NCBI RefSeq assembly: GCF_900105495.1 | Contig: NZ_FNTF01000002.1 | Location: 1,959,501-2,023,500 of the forward strand | DNA from: Pseudomonas frederiksbergensis | GTDB taxonomy: Bacteria > Pseudomonadota > Gammaproteobacteria > Pseudomonadales > Pseudomonadaceae | DNA: 64,000 nt | Direction: 5' to 3' | In this document: positions 17,941 to 26,150 of the stretch, piece by piece | Layout: each line of letters begins with the position of its first letter | Position numbering within the stretch: the stretch's first letter is position 1 | Made by a program: the position numbers and the translations under genes | The notes under the pieces: model-generated | The model's database searches: none | The model's input: the letters and a program-made list of their open reading frames with translations, nothing else | Told to the model about the DNA's origin: nothing

Positions 17941-19566
17941 TTATTTGCTGATGCTGACGCCGTAGAAGGAGTTCAAGCCAAACGGGCTGATCTTGAAGTC
18001 CTGCACGTTGTCGCGCATGGGTTGGAACACCGTCGAGTGAGCGATAGGTGTCATTGGAACAGCATCTTTGAGGACGTGTTGCGCCTGTTTGTACAGTTCG
18101 GTGCGCTTGGACTGATCGGTCGTGCGCTTGGCTTCTTTAACGATGCCGTCGAACTTCTTGTCGCACCACTTGGAGAAGTTGTTGCCTTGCAGCGAATCGC
18201 AGCCGAACAGCACGTTCAGCCAGTTGTCCGGATCACCATTGTCACCGCTCCAGCCGATCAGCATCGCCTGGTTCTCACCGCCCTTGGAACGCTTGATGTA
18301 CTCGCCCCATTCGTAGCTGACGATGTTGACCTTGAGGCCGATCTTCGCCCAGTCGGATTGCAGCATTTCAGCCATCAATTTAGCGTTCGGGTTGTATGGA
18401 CGCTGAACCGGCATGGCCCACAGAGTGATCTGGGTACCTTCCTTGACGCCCGCTTCCTTGAGCAGCTCCTTGGCTTTCTCAGGATCGTACTTGGCGTCCT
18501 TGATGGTGGTGTCGTAGGACCACTGGGTCGGTGGCATGGCGTTGACCGCCAGTTGACCTGCACCCTGGTAAACCGAGTCGATGATCTGCTGCTTGTTCAC
18601 TGCCATGTCCAGCGCCTGACGAACCTTCAGCTCGGCCAGCGGGTTGGCGTCGGTGCGGCCCTTGAGCACTGGCATCACGTTGTAGGCGATGTAACCCAGG
18701 TTGAAACCAGCCTGGTTAGGCACTTTCAGAGTCTTGTCTTCCTGAAGAGCCTTCAGGTCGGCCGGACGTGGGAACAGAGTGATCTGGCACTCGTTCTTTT
18801 TCAGCTTCTGGATGCGTACCGACGGGTCGGTGGTGATGGCGAAGATCAGGTTGTCAATCTTGACGTCGTCAGGCAGCCAGTAGTCCTTGTTCCCGGTGTA
18901 GCGGATGTTGGAGTCTTTCTGGTAGCTCTTGAACACGAACGGACCCGTGCCGACCGGTTTCTGGTTGATGTCCGCGGCTTTGCCTTCTTTCAGCAGTTGG
19001 GCGGCATATTCGGCGGACTGGACGGACGCGAAACTCATGGCCATGTTCTGGATGAACGCGGCGTCGACTTCCTTCAGGGTGAACTTGACAGTTTTGTCGT
19101 CGACTTTATCGATCTTGGCGATGTTGGTGTCCATCCCCATGTCGGTGAAGTACGGGAATTCGGTTGGGTACGCCTTACGGAACGGGTCATCCTTGTTAAT
19201 CATGCGATTAAAGGTGAACAGCACGTCGTCGGCGTTGAACTCACGAGTCGGCTTGAAATACGGGGTGGTGTGGAACTTGACGCCTTCACGCAGGTGGAAG
19301 GTGTAAGTCAGGCCATCATCGGAGATGTCCCATTTGGTCGCCAGACCAGGAATAACGGCGGTGCCGCCGCGCTCGAACTGAGTCAGACGGTTGAACATGG
19401 TTTCTGCAGAGGCGTCGAAGTCGGTTCCGGTGGTGTACTGACCAGGATCAAAACCGGCCGGGCTCCCTTCGGAGCAAAACACCAGGTTAGTCGCCGCTTG
19501 GGCGAAAGGTGCGCTGGCTAATAAGCTTGCGCCGACTAAAAACGGAATGACCGCGTGTTTAAGCAT
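17941..19566 (-). CDS. Periplasmic dipeptide-binding protein (DppA family), third paralogue
   Basis: This 541-residue SBP_bac_5 protein starts MLKHAVIPFLVGASLLASAPFAQA, a clear signal peptide. The mature part begins ATNLVFCSEGSPAGFDPGQYTTG. The family core is GLTYTFHLREGVKFH, GTGPFVFKSYQKDSN and IGWSGDNGDPDNWL. The start at 19566 is chosen because GAGG precedes it and the signal peptide begins there; a frame extension upstream has no family resemblance. It is the promoter-proximal gene of the dpp locus and has its own strong terminator, so it is probably transcribed separately. Confidence 0.92.
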   Translation of the reverse strand: MLKHAVIPFLVGASLLASAPFAQAATNLVFCSEGSPAGFDPGQYTTGTDFDASAETMFNRLTQFERGGTAVIPGLATKWDISDDGLTYTFHLREGVKFHTTPYFKPTREFNADDVLFTFNRMINKDDPFRKAYPTEFPYFTDMGMDTNIAKIDKVDDKTVKFTLKEVDAAFIQNMAMSFASVQSAEYAAQLLKEGKAADINQKPVGTGPFVFKSYQKDSNIRYTGNKDYWLPDDVKIDNLIFAITTDPSVRIQKLKKNECQITLFPRPADLKALQEDKTLKVPNQAGFNLGYIAYNVMPVLKGRTDANPLAELKVRQALDMAVNKQQIIDSVYQGAGQLAVNAMPPTQWSYDTTIKDAKYDPEKAKELLKEAGVKEGTQITLWAMPVQRPYNPNAKLMAEMLQSDWAKIGLKVNIVSYEWGEYIKRSKGGENQAMLIGWSGDNGDPDNWLNVLFGCDSLQGNNFSKWCDKKFDGIVKEAKRTTDQSKRTELYKQAQHVLKDAVPMTPIAHSTVFQPMRDNVQDFKISPFGLNSFYGVSISK

Positions 19567-20053
19567 GGTGGCCTCATGATTTGTTGTCATTTTTGGAATT
19601 AGAGGACGACCTCGTGAGTCGTGCCTGCGGATACTTATGCAGGGGCCATACCCAATGCAAGATCCAGAGCGGCCACGGGCCTTAAACAGTGGCACGAACG
19701 TACCTTAATGTCGCATTTGTATAAATTCACGCGCATTTGACCGTTTGCGCAGGTTTTTTACGGTGCATATGGCGCACCTGGGCGGGGCGCCGTGGCTGTC
19801 TTGCGCACTCGATTGGAGCGCGGTGTTACTTATTTATACCCATTACGACGGGTGCGAATGACGCGAATGGGATTGAGTTCTTGTTTGGTGGCCAAGTGTT
19901 TGTTGTTTAAAGGAGTGTTGTGTCTGTGGGGGCAGATTGTTCCGTTACTGTTTGCCAGTGGACATCTGTGGGTGGTGCCCTGGCTTTTTGGTCCTGCATA
20001 AAAAAAGGCGATCACTTCGGTGATCGCCGTTTTTGTGTGCGGGGTTTAGCTGA
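19567..20053. other. Intergenic region upstream of dpp locus
   Basis: This 487-base gap holds the 5' region of the dppA gene at 17941-19566 on the minus strand and the terminator of the SIMPL gene at its far end. A 69-codon plus-strand frame inside (19792-20001) has no ribosome site or family signs and is not called. No operator or promoter could be fixed. Confidence 0.5.
20007..20028 (-). terminator. Rho-independent terminator after the SIMPL-domain gene
   Basis: GGCGATCAC-TTCG-GTGATCGCC is a perfect 9-bp stem. It has A runs on its left and T runs on its right, so it works in both directions. It lies 25 bases after the stop of the minus-strand SIMPL gene. Confidence 0.88.
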
Positions 20054-20770
20054 TCAAGGCATCAACACTTCAATCGAACCATCCGCCGTCATGCTGACCT
20101 GGCTGGTGCCCGCCTCAACCTCAGGCGTCACTGGTGCCGAATCCATGCTCGCCGCCTTCATCATCATCGGCCCACGCATGTACGGTTGTGGATAACCGTT
20201 GCTGTTCAGGTTCAGGTTGACGATTTTGTAACCGCTGCCGCCCAACGCGTCGGTCGCCAATTGAGCGCGGGCCTTGAAGGCTGTCACGGCTTCTTTAAGC
20301 AGCGCATCTTCGCTGGCTTTGCGGGTTGGGGTGGCGATGGCGAAGTCCATGCCACCCATTTTCAGGTCGGTGAGCAATTCGCCGGTCAGTTTCGACAGCG
20401 CAGCGAAGTCGGAGCTTTCCAGGCGCAGTTCGGCGCGTTCGCGCCAACCGGTGATTTTCTGGCCCTTGGTATCGTAGATCGGGTAGCTGTTGCGGCTGCC
20501 CTGGCGCAGGGTGATGTCTTTGACCTGCTTGGCCTGGGCCAGTGCTTTGTTCATGGTGGTGCTGACGTCAGCGGCGAGTTTGGCCGGGTCGGTGTTTTGT
20601 TCTTCGGTGTAGAGCGTCACGATCATCAGGTCGCGGGCCACTTCCTGGCTGACTTCGGCGCGCAGGGCGATCTGGTTGTAGTGCAGCTCGTCGGCGGCGA
20701 GGGCCGGCAGGCTGGCGAGAGTGCCAGCGCTAAGGGCAAGAAGGGCGGCGCTGCGGCGGAATGTGTGCAT
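20054..20770 (-). CDS. SIMPL domain (DUF541) periplasmic protein
   Basis: This 238-residue protein has a signal peptide MHTFRRSAALLALSAGTLASLPALA followed by one SIMPL/DUF541 domain (LHYNQIALRAEVSQEVARDLMIVTLYTEEQNTD and GWRERAELRLESSDF). Family members are periplasmic or outer-membrane proteins of poorly known function, sometimes linked to oxidative stress. It is monocistronic, with a strong terminator downstream and the IS110 element about 150 bases upstream of its start. Confidence 0.82.
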   Translation of the reverse strand: MHTFRRSAALLALSAGTLASLPALAADELHYNQIALRAEVSQEVARDLMIVTLYTEEQNTDPAKLAADVSTTMNKALAQAKQVKDITLRQGSRNSYPIYDTKGQKITGWRERAELRLESSDFAALSKLTGELLTDLKMGGMDFAIATPTRKASEDALLKEAVTAFKARAQLATDALGGSGYKIVNLNLNSNGYPQPYMRGPMMMKAASMDSAPVTPEVEAGTSQVSMTADGSIEVLMP

Positions 20771-20902
20771 GAAAGCTCCTTGGGCGATGCGCAGGGGTAA
20801 TGTCCGGGCCTGCGTGAAACCATCAGACTCTAGCTTTTATGATCCGGTTCGCACAGTTACAACTTCTATACAGATCGATCGCAGGGGACTGCTTCGCAGC
20901 CA

Positions 20903-20919
20903 ATCGCGAGCAGGCTCGC
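20903..20919. repeat. REPIN left arm, separated from its partner by the IS element
   Basis: ATCGCGAGCAGGCTCGC is the exact reverse complement of 22124-22140. Joined across the IS at the CT core, the two arms would form an ordinary Pseudomonas REP doublet with a loop of about 27 bases containing CTCCCACA and TGTGG. Confidence 0.85.
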
Positions 20920-20920
20920 T

Positions 20921-21105
20921 TGTATGGTAGGACTTGAAGGGAGGAGGAGGGACAAGGCTCGATTCTGACTGTTGACGCAGTACAGACCGTGGGAGATTTC
21001 GCCCCTCCTCCTTTCACCCAAGCGCCGATAAAGAATGCATCTGGCTAGACCGACGATAGGAACAAGCCTGCGCCTCTGGGTGAGCCCTTCAAGTGCTTAA
21101 AACCA
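20921..21105 (+). ncRNA. Putative IS110 bridge RNA
   Basis: The region has two consecutive long-range stems, each holding a large loop. Stem 1 pairs 20936-20947 with 21004-21015 (12 bp with one G-U pair). Stem 2 pairs 21015-21020 with 21077-21082 and extends with AGCGC/GCGCCT. Loop 1 contains AGGCTCG (20955-20961), identical to the left target, and GTGGGAG (20989-20995), the reverse complement of the right target CTCCCAC (22095-22101). Loop 2 contains AGAAT (21032-21036), identical to the right end of the IS (22090-22094), and ACAAG (21062-21066), the reverse complement of CT plus the first three bases of the IS (20919-20923). This is the target-loop and donor-loop layout described for IS621. 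Exact RNA ends are unknown. Confidence 0.75.
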
Positions 21106-21123
21106 TATCCCGGAGGAAATCCA

Positions 21124-22071
21124 ATGGCAATGCCGGTTTCTGTCACAAAGCCGATCGTAGGTGTGGATGTCGCCAAGAATGAACTGGTGATTTATCAGTC
21201 TGATGGGGATTTGCTTGAAGAGATTCCCAACACCAAAACATCCATCAAACAGTGGCTGAAGGCGTTGTCGGGGACGGTGGCTATTGCCATTGAGGCGACC
21301 AACATTTACCACCTGGACTTCGCTGATCTGGCCTATGAGGCCGGTTGCACGATTTACATGGTGGGAGGCTATGAGCTCAAACATTATCGCGAAGGCGTGA
21401 AGATCCGCGCCAAAACCGACGCACTGGATGCCAAGCTACTGGCTCGTTACCTGAAGAACGAAGCCGAGGAGTTGCGTCCTTGGACCCCGCCCTCACCGCT
21501 GTACCGCCAGCTCCTGAGCCTTTTCCGCCGCCGCGCAGCCTTGGTCCAGGCCAGGGTCGGCCTGGTGCAGAGCTGGTCGAATGAGCCGCTGCTTAAGGCG
21601 GCTTTTGCCGAGCAAGTGAAGTCCATGCAGCAGCTTGAGACGCTGATCGAAAAGACGATCAACGATCAGCTCAAAGAAGCCGGTTTGCTCGGTCAATTGA
21701 AGCGCTGCCTGAAAGTTGAGGGTATTGGATTTTTGACTGGGGCCCGCTTGATAACTGCATTTCAGCGAGGAGATTTTAGAAACGCGGATGCCTTTATCGC
21801 CTTCCTGGGCATGGATTTACGGGTGGCGAAATCAGGACAGAAGGACGCTCGCCGCAGTTTGACCAAGCGCGGCGACCCCGAGGCCCGCCGACTTCTGCAC
21901 AATGCAGCGATGTCGGCTAGCCGTACGAAAGCCTGGAAAGGGTATTACGAAGAACAAAGAACGCGGGGTTTCAGCACCACTCAGGCGCTGGTGATGCTGG
22001 CTCGCAAGCTTGCTCGGGTGGTATTCGCCTTGCTGAAAGGGCAAAGCGAATATCAGCCAAAAGCCAGTTGA
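21124..22071 (+). CDS. IS110-family transposase (DEDD recombinase)
   Basis: This 315-residue RNA-guided recombinase has the N-terminal RuvC-like DEDD set visible as D15 (VGVDVAKN), E57 (IEATN), and D99 and D102 (TDALDAK). The C-terminal Tnp20 domain has the VEGIGFLTGARLITAF helix-hairpin-like part and AKSGQKDARRSLTKRGDPEARRLL; S237 in the SG pair is the likely catalytic serine. GGAGG lies 8 bases before the ATG. The frame is intact, so the element may be active. The long 5' and short 3' non-coding ends suit the IS110 group rather than the IS1111 group. Confidence 0.95.
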   Translation: MAMPVSVTKPIVGVDVAKNELVIYQSDGDLLEEIPNTKTSIKQWLKALSGTVAIAIEATNIYHLDFADLAYEAGCTIYMVGGYELKHYREGVKIRAKTDALDAKLLARYLKNEAEELRPWTPPSPLYRQLLSLFRRRAALVQARVGLVQSWSNEPLLKAAFAEQVKSMQQLETLIEKTINDQLKEAGLLGQLKRCLKVEGIGFLTGARLITAFQRGDFRNADAFIAFLGMDLRVAKSGQKDARRSLTKRGDPEARRLLHNAAMSASRTKAWKGYYEEQRTRGFSTTQALVMLARKLARVVFALLKGQSEYQPKAS

Positions 22072-22123
22072 GGGCTTTCCCTCAACCATAGAATCTCCCA
22101 CAAGGGGACGCATTTCAATGTGG

Positions 22124-22140
22124 GCGAGCCTGCTCGCGAT
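22124..22140. repeat. REPIN right arm beside the IS element
   Basis: GCGAGCCTGCTCGCGAT is the inverted partner of 20903-20919 and lies 28 bases beyond the right IS border. It is the undisturbed half of the doublet. Confidence 0.85.
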
Positions 22141-22262
22141 AGCGGTCTTATAGACGCCACAACTCTTTCTGCCATGTGGCCGTTTGCCGCACTTTTGCCT
22201 GCCAGCCCCCGTGCTTGGTTATACTCCGTGCGATCCGCCTGGAGCGCTCATCAGGAGAGCTC

Positions 22263-23525
22263 ATGCTCGCCCCCGTTCAAATCACTTCCGCAACTCGCCA
22301 GAACCTTTGGCGGCTGACGTTCATCCGCACATTGGTATTGGCCGCTCAGGCCGGTTCCGTGGGCCTGGCCTACTGGCTCGACTTGCTGCCGCTGCCCTGG
22401 TTCCAACTGGCTGCGACCCTCGGCTGTTCGATGCTGCTGTGTGCATTCACGGCCATTCGCCTGCGCACCTCATGGCCGGTTACCGAACTCGAATACGCCG
22501 TGCAACTGGCCTGCGACCTGTTTATCCACAGTGCCTTGCTGTACTTCTCCGGCGGCTCGACCAACCCCTTCGTCTCTTATTACCTGGTGCCGCTGACCAT
22601 TGCCGCGGTGACGTTGCCGTGGCGTTATTCGGTGATTCTGTCCGGCATCGCGTTGACGATGTACACCCTGCTGCTGGCGCGCTTCTATCCGCTGCAAACC
22701 TTCCCGATCGCTCGGGAAAACCTGCAGGTTTACGGGATGTGGCTGAGTTTCGCCCTGGCCGCGGCGGTCATCACTTTCTTCGCCGCACGCATGGCTGAAG
22801 AGCTGCGTCGTCAGGAAGAATTGCGCGCCATCCGTCGCGAGGAAGGCCTGCGCGATCAGCAATTGCTGGCCGTCGCGACCCAGGCTGCGGGTGCCGCCCA
22901 TGAATTGGGCACGCCGTTGGCGACCATGAGTGTATTGCTCAAGGAAATGCGCCAGGACCATCACGACCCGATGTTGCAGGAGGACCTGAGCGTGCTCCAG
23001 GATCAGGTCAAACTCTGCAAGGAAACCTTGCAGCAATTGGTGCGCGCCGCCGAAGCCAATCGTCGATTGGCCGTGGAGATGCAGGACGTCACCGATTGGC
23101 TCGACGAAGCCCTGAACCGCTGGCACCTGATGCGCCCGGAAGCCAGTTATCGCTTCCAGCGCCTGGGCCAAGGCCCCGTGCCGCGCATGGCGCCGCCGCC
23201 GGACCTGACCCAGGCGCTGCTGAATTTGCTCAACAATGCCGCCGACGCTTGCCCCGAAGGGCTGCAAGTGACGCTGGACTGGAATGCCGAAGACCTGACC
23301 ATCAGCATCCGCGACCACGGTGCCGGTGTGCCGCTGGCTATCGCCGAGCAGATCGGCAAGCCGTTTTTTACCACCAAGGGCAAAGGTTTCGGCCTGGGCC
23401 TGTTTTTGAGCAAGGCCAGCGTGACACGCGCCGGCGGCTCAGTGAAACTCTACAGTCATGAGGAAGGCGGCACGCTCACCGAGCTGCGCCTGCCCCGTGT
23501 CGCCCGAGGAGACGAACATGAGTGA
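22263..23525 (+). CDS. roxS: Redox sensor histidine kinase RoxS/RegB/PrrB type
   Basis: This 420-residue inner-membrane kinase has six hydrophobic segments in residues 1-180, including the quinone-site motif GGSTNPF. A coiled linker follows, then the H-box AAHELGTPLATM (phosphorylated His) and a HATPase domain with N-box (LLNLLNNAADA) and GKGFGLGLFLSKA. In Pseudomonas, RoxSR controls terminal oxidases and the cyanide/redox response. The start at 22263 follows an AGGAG; the frame extends upstream, but that part lacks family features. It overlaps the regulator gene by 8 bases. Confidence 0.92.
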   Translation: MLAPVQITSATRQNLWRLTFIRTLVLAAQAGSVGLAYWLDLLPLPWFQLAATLGCSMLLCAFTAIRLRTSWPVTELEYAVQLACDLFIHSALLYFSGGSTNPFVSYYLVPLTIAAVTLPWRYSVILSGIALTMYTLLLARFYPLQTFPIARENLQVYGMWLSFALAAAVITFFAARMAEELRRQEELRAIRREEGLRDQQLLAVATQAAGAAHELGTPLATMSVLLKEMRQDHHDPMLQEDLSVLQDQVKLCKETLQQLVRAAEANRRLAVEMQDVTDWLDEALNRWHLMRPEASYRFQRLGQGPVPRMAPPPDLTQALLNLLNNAADACPEGLQVTLDWNAEDLTISIRDHGAGVPLAIAEQIGKPFFTTKGKGFGLGLFLSKASVTRAGGSVKLYSHEEGGTLTELRLPRVARGDEHE

Positions 23526-24084
23526 CGAGATCCAAGTCGAAGGCGAAGGCGAAGAACTGCCGCATTTGCTGCTGGTAGACGACGACGCAACTTTTACCCG
23601 GGTGATGGCCCGTGCCATGGCCCGCCGCGGCTTTCGCGTCAGCACCGCCGGTTCCGCCGAAGAAGGCCTGACCATCGCTCAGGCCGACCTGCCGGACTAC
23701 GCCGCGCTGGACCTGAAAATGGACGGCGATTCTGGCCTGGTGCTGTTGCCCAAGCTGCTTGAGCTGGACCCGGAAATGCGCGTGGTGATCCTCACCGGTT
23801 ACTCGAGCATCGCCACCGCCGTCGAGGCGATCAAGCGCGGCGCCTGCAATTACCTGTGCAAACCGGCGGACGCCGATGACGTGCTGGCCGCGCTGCTTTC
23901 CGAACATGCCGACCTCGACACGCTGGTGCCGGAAAACCCGATGTCGGTGGATCGCCTGCAGTGGGAACACATCCAGCGCGTGCTGACCGAACACGAAGGC
24001 AATATCTCCGCCACTGCCCGGGCCCTGGGCATGCACCGCCGCACGCTGCAGCGCAAACTGCAGAAGCGTCCCGTTCGTCGCTGA
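23518..24084 (+). CDS. roxR: Response regulator RoxR/RegA/PrrA type
   Basis: This 188-residue two-domain regulator has a receiver domain with the acidic pocket LLVDDDAT, phosphoacceptor LDLKMDGDSG and a conserved CKPAD lysine. A short linker leads to a Fis-type helix-turn-helix NISATARALGMHRRTLQRKLQK, nearly invariant in the RegA/PrrA/ActR family. It is the cognate partner of the upstream kinase, to which it is translationally coupled. A perfect hairpin terminator ends the operon. Confidence 0.93.
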   Translation: MSDEIQVEGEGEELPHLLLVDDDATFTRVMARAMARRGFRVSTAGSAEEGLTIAQADLPDYAALDLKMDGDSGLVLLPKLLELDPEMRVVILTGYSSIATAVEAIKRGACNYLCKPADADDVLAALLSEHADLDTLVPENPMSVDRLQWEHIQRVLTEHEGNISATARALGMHRRTLQRKLQKRPVRR

Positions 24085-24124
24085 ACCTGCGCTGAACGAA
24101 TGCGGGCCGCACCTCGCGACAAAC

Positions 24125-24150
24125 CGAACCGATCCTCTATGATCGGTTCG
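24125..24150 (+). terminator. Terminator of roxSR
   Basis: CGAACCGATC-CTCTAT-GATCGGTTCG is a perfect 10-bp stem followed by a T-rich stretch (TGTGTGTTCTTTTC). It lies 40 bases after the roxR stop. Confidence 0.8.
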
Positions 24151-24181
24151 TGTGTGTTCTTTTCTTTATCGAGCCTTATCC

Positions 24182-25909
24182 ATGAATCAGAACGCTGAAT
24201 ATTCCGCGGTCAATGATGCTGTGCGCGGGCAGTTTTTTCGCAAAGTCTGGGCAATGACTACGCCTTACTGGCGCAGCGAAGAGAAGGGCAAGGCCTGGAC
24301 GTTGCTGATCGCGGTGATCGCGCTGTCGTTGTTCAGCGTGGCGATTTCGGTGTGGGTCAACAGTTGGTACAAGGATTTTTACAATGCCCTGCAAAGGAAG
24401 GATGAGGCCGCGTTCTGGCAGTTGATCCTGTATTTCTGCGGCATTGCGGCGGTGGCGATTCTCGGCGCGGTGTATCGGCTCTACCTGACCCAGATGCTGA
24501 CCATCCGCTGGCGGGCCTGGCTCACCGAGAAGCACTTCACCCGCTGGCTCGACAACAAGAATTACTACCAGCTGGAGCAGGGTGGTTACACCGATAACCC
24601 GGACCAGCGCATTTCCGAAGACCTCAATAAATTCACCACCAACACCTTGCTCCTGGGCCTTGGTTTGATCCGCAACATTGTCAGCCTCGTCTCGTTCTCG
24701 ATCATTTTGTGGGGCGTGTCCGGCAGTATCGAAGTATTTGGTTTCACGATTCCCGGTTACATGTTCTGGTGCGCGCTGGTCTACGCCGCCGTCGCCAGTT
24801 GGCTGACGCATTTGATTGGCCGTCGCCTGATCGGCCTCAACAACAACCAGCAACGCTTCGAAGCCGACCTGCGTTTCTCCATGGTGCGGGTTCGCGAGAA
24901 TGCCGAAAGCATTGCGCTGTACAACGGCGAGCCGAATGAAAATCGTCGCTTGAGCAGCCGTTTTGGAATGGTCTGGCACAACTACTGGGACATCATGAAG
25001 GTGTCCAAGCGCCTGACCTTCTTTACATCCGGTTATGAGCAGATCGCCGTCATCTTCCCGTTCATGGTCGCCTCGCCGCGATACTTCGCTGGCAAGATCG
25101 AGCTGGGTGAGCTGATGCAAATCAACTCGGCGTTCGCTAACGTCCAGGACAACTTCAGCTGGTTCATTACGGCGTACCAGGACCTCGCCGAATGGCGGGC
25201 TACCTGTGATCGTCTGCTGAGTTTCCGCCAGGCCATGACTGACAACGAAAATCGTGCACCGACGATTGATGTGCAGAATTCGGGCTCGGCTTTGAAGGTG
25301 CACAACCTCGGCCTCGATCTGGCGGATGGTCGTCACCTGCTGACCAACGCCGAGATGACCGTGGAGGAGGGCGAGCGGGTCATGCTCAGTGGCCGTTCCG
25401 GCAGCGGCAAGTCGACCTTGCTGCGGGCGATGGGGCATCTGTGGCCGGCTGGCCATGGCAGCATTCGTCTGCCGACGGGGCGTTATCTGTTCCTGCCGCA
25501 AAAACCGTATCTGCCGATTGGCACGCTGCGCGAGGCGTTGAGTTATCCACAGGCTGGCGATACGTATCCGCAGGAACGCTACGTTCATGTGCTGGAGGCC
25601 TGCCGTTTGCCGCACCTCGTTGCCCGTCTGGACGAAGCCAATCACTGGCAGCGCATGTTGTCGCCGGGTGAGCAGCAACGTCTGGCCTTCGCTCGTGCGC
25701 TGCTTTACGCGCCGCAATGGCTGTACATGGACGAAGCGACCTCGGCGATGGACGAGGAGGACGAAGCGTCGCTGTATCAGACCTTGATCGATGAGATTCC
25801 GGGATTGAGCATCGTCAGCGTCGGGCACCGCAGCAGCCTGAAGCGGTTCCATCCACGTCATGTGCGTATCGAGAATGGCCATCTGGTGGACCAGACCGTG
25901 ACCGCATAA
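24182..25909 (+). CDS. ABC transporter, fused permease/ATPase of YddA (SbmA-related) type
   Basis: This 575-residue half-transporter has an N-terminal ABC_membrane_2 domain with about six TM segments and the SbmA-like patch SWYKDFYNALQRKDEAAFW and NPDQRISEDL. The C-terminal ATPase domain has Walker [11 protein letters not shown], signature LSPGEQQRLAFARAL and Walker B WLYMDEATSAMDEED. It probably works as a homodimer. Family members are linked to vitamin B12 or peptide-type substrates, but the substrate here is unknown. The start MNQNAEYSAVND is preferred over an upstream in-frame start because it follows a run of T and fits family length. Confidence 0.85.
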   Translation: MNQNAEYSAVNDAVRGQFFRKVWAMTTPYWRSEEKGKAWTLLIAVIALSLFSVAISVWVNSWYKDFYNALQRKDEAAFWQLILYFCGIAAVAILGAVYRLYLTQMLTIRWRAWLTEKHFTRWLDNKNYYQLEQGGYTDNPDQRISEDLNKFTTNTLLLGLGLIRNIVSLVSFSIILWGVSGSIEVFGFTIPGYMFWCALVYAAVASWLTHLIGRRLIGLNNNQQRFEADLRFSMVRVRENAESIALYNGEPNENRRLSSRFGMVWHNYWDIMKVSKRLTFFTSGYEQIAVIFPFMVASPRYFAGKIELGELMQINSAFANVQDNFSWFITAYQDLAEWRATCDRLLSFRQAMTDNENRAPTIDVQNSGSALKVHNLGLDLADGRHLLTNAEMTVEEGERVMLSGRSGSGKSTLLRAMGHLWPAGHGSIRLPTGRYLFLPQKPYLPIGTLREALSYPQAGDTYPQERYVHVLEACRLPHLVARLDEANHWQRMLSPGEQQRLAFARALLYAPQWLYMDEATSAMDEEDEASLYQTLIDEIPGLSIVSVGHRSSLKRFHPRHVRIENGHLVDQTVTA

Positions 25910-25938
25910 ACCACCGCCTTCCTTTTGGATGGAGCCTT

Positions 25939-26050
25939 TGTGGCGAGGGGGCTTGCCCCCGTTGGGTCGCGAAGCAGCCCCAAAATCTCGCATGCTTACA
26001 AGATTTTGCCAGTGCTGCGCACTGGAACGGGGGCAAGCCCCCTCGCCACA
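25939..26050. repeat. REPIN, GTGGCGAGGGGGCTTGCCCCC family
   Basis: 25939-25963 and 26026-26050 are exact 25-bp inverted repeats. Two smaller perfect hairpins lie within the loop: AAAATCT/AGATTTT and CCAGTGC-TGC-GCACTGG. It sits between the ABC gene and the GntR regulator gene and may act as a transcript end structure. Confidence 0.9.
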
Positions 26051-26150
26051 GAAGCCCACTCCCACAGGGATAGTGTTTGCCGACGGTGATCGTACAACCG
26101 CGTTGAGCTATGATGCGGTTTCAGCCGCAACTTCGAGAAAGACGTTCACC

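Larger units (their letters stand above)
20921..22096 (+). mobile_element. IS110-family insertion sequence in a REPIN
   Basis: The borders are deduced from the interrupted REP sequence. The left flank reads GCAGGCTCG-CT at 20910-20920 and the right flank reads CT-CCCACA from 22095. The CT dinucleotide is present at both junctions, as expected for the core of IS110-type recombination. There are no obvious terminal inverted repeats. The element is about 1.18 kb, with a 200-base 5' non-coding end, one transposase gene and only 23 bases after the stop. A hairpin TTGAGGG-CTTT-CCCTCAA (22068-22085) covers the stop codon at the right end. Confidence 0.9.

Noticed and set aside
19792..20001. 69-codon plus-strand frame upstream of the dpp locus
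   Set aside because: It has no ribosome site, no family resemblance, and ends at a terminator belonging to the opposite gene.
21124..22071. IS1111 subgroup assignment for the IS110 transposase
   Set aside because: The long non-coding segment is 5' of the gene and the 3' side has only 23 bases; IS1111 elements are expected to have the reverse arrangement and subterminal inverted repeats.
24176..26065. 629-codon frame antisense to the YddA-like ABC gene
   Set aside because: It is a shadow of a certain gene and runs through the REPIN; no motif is visible.
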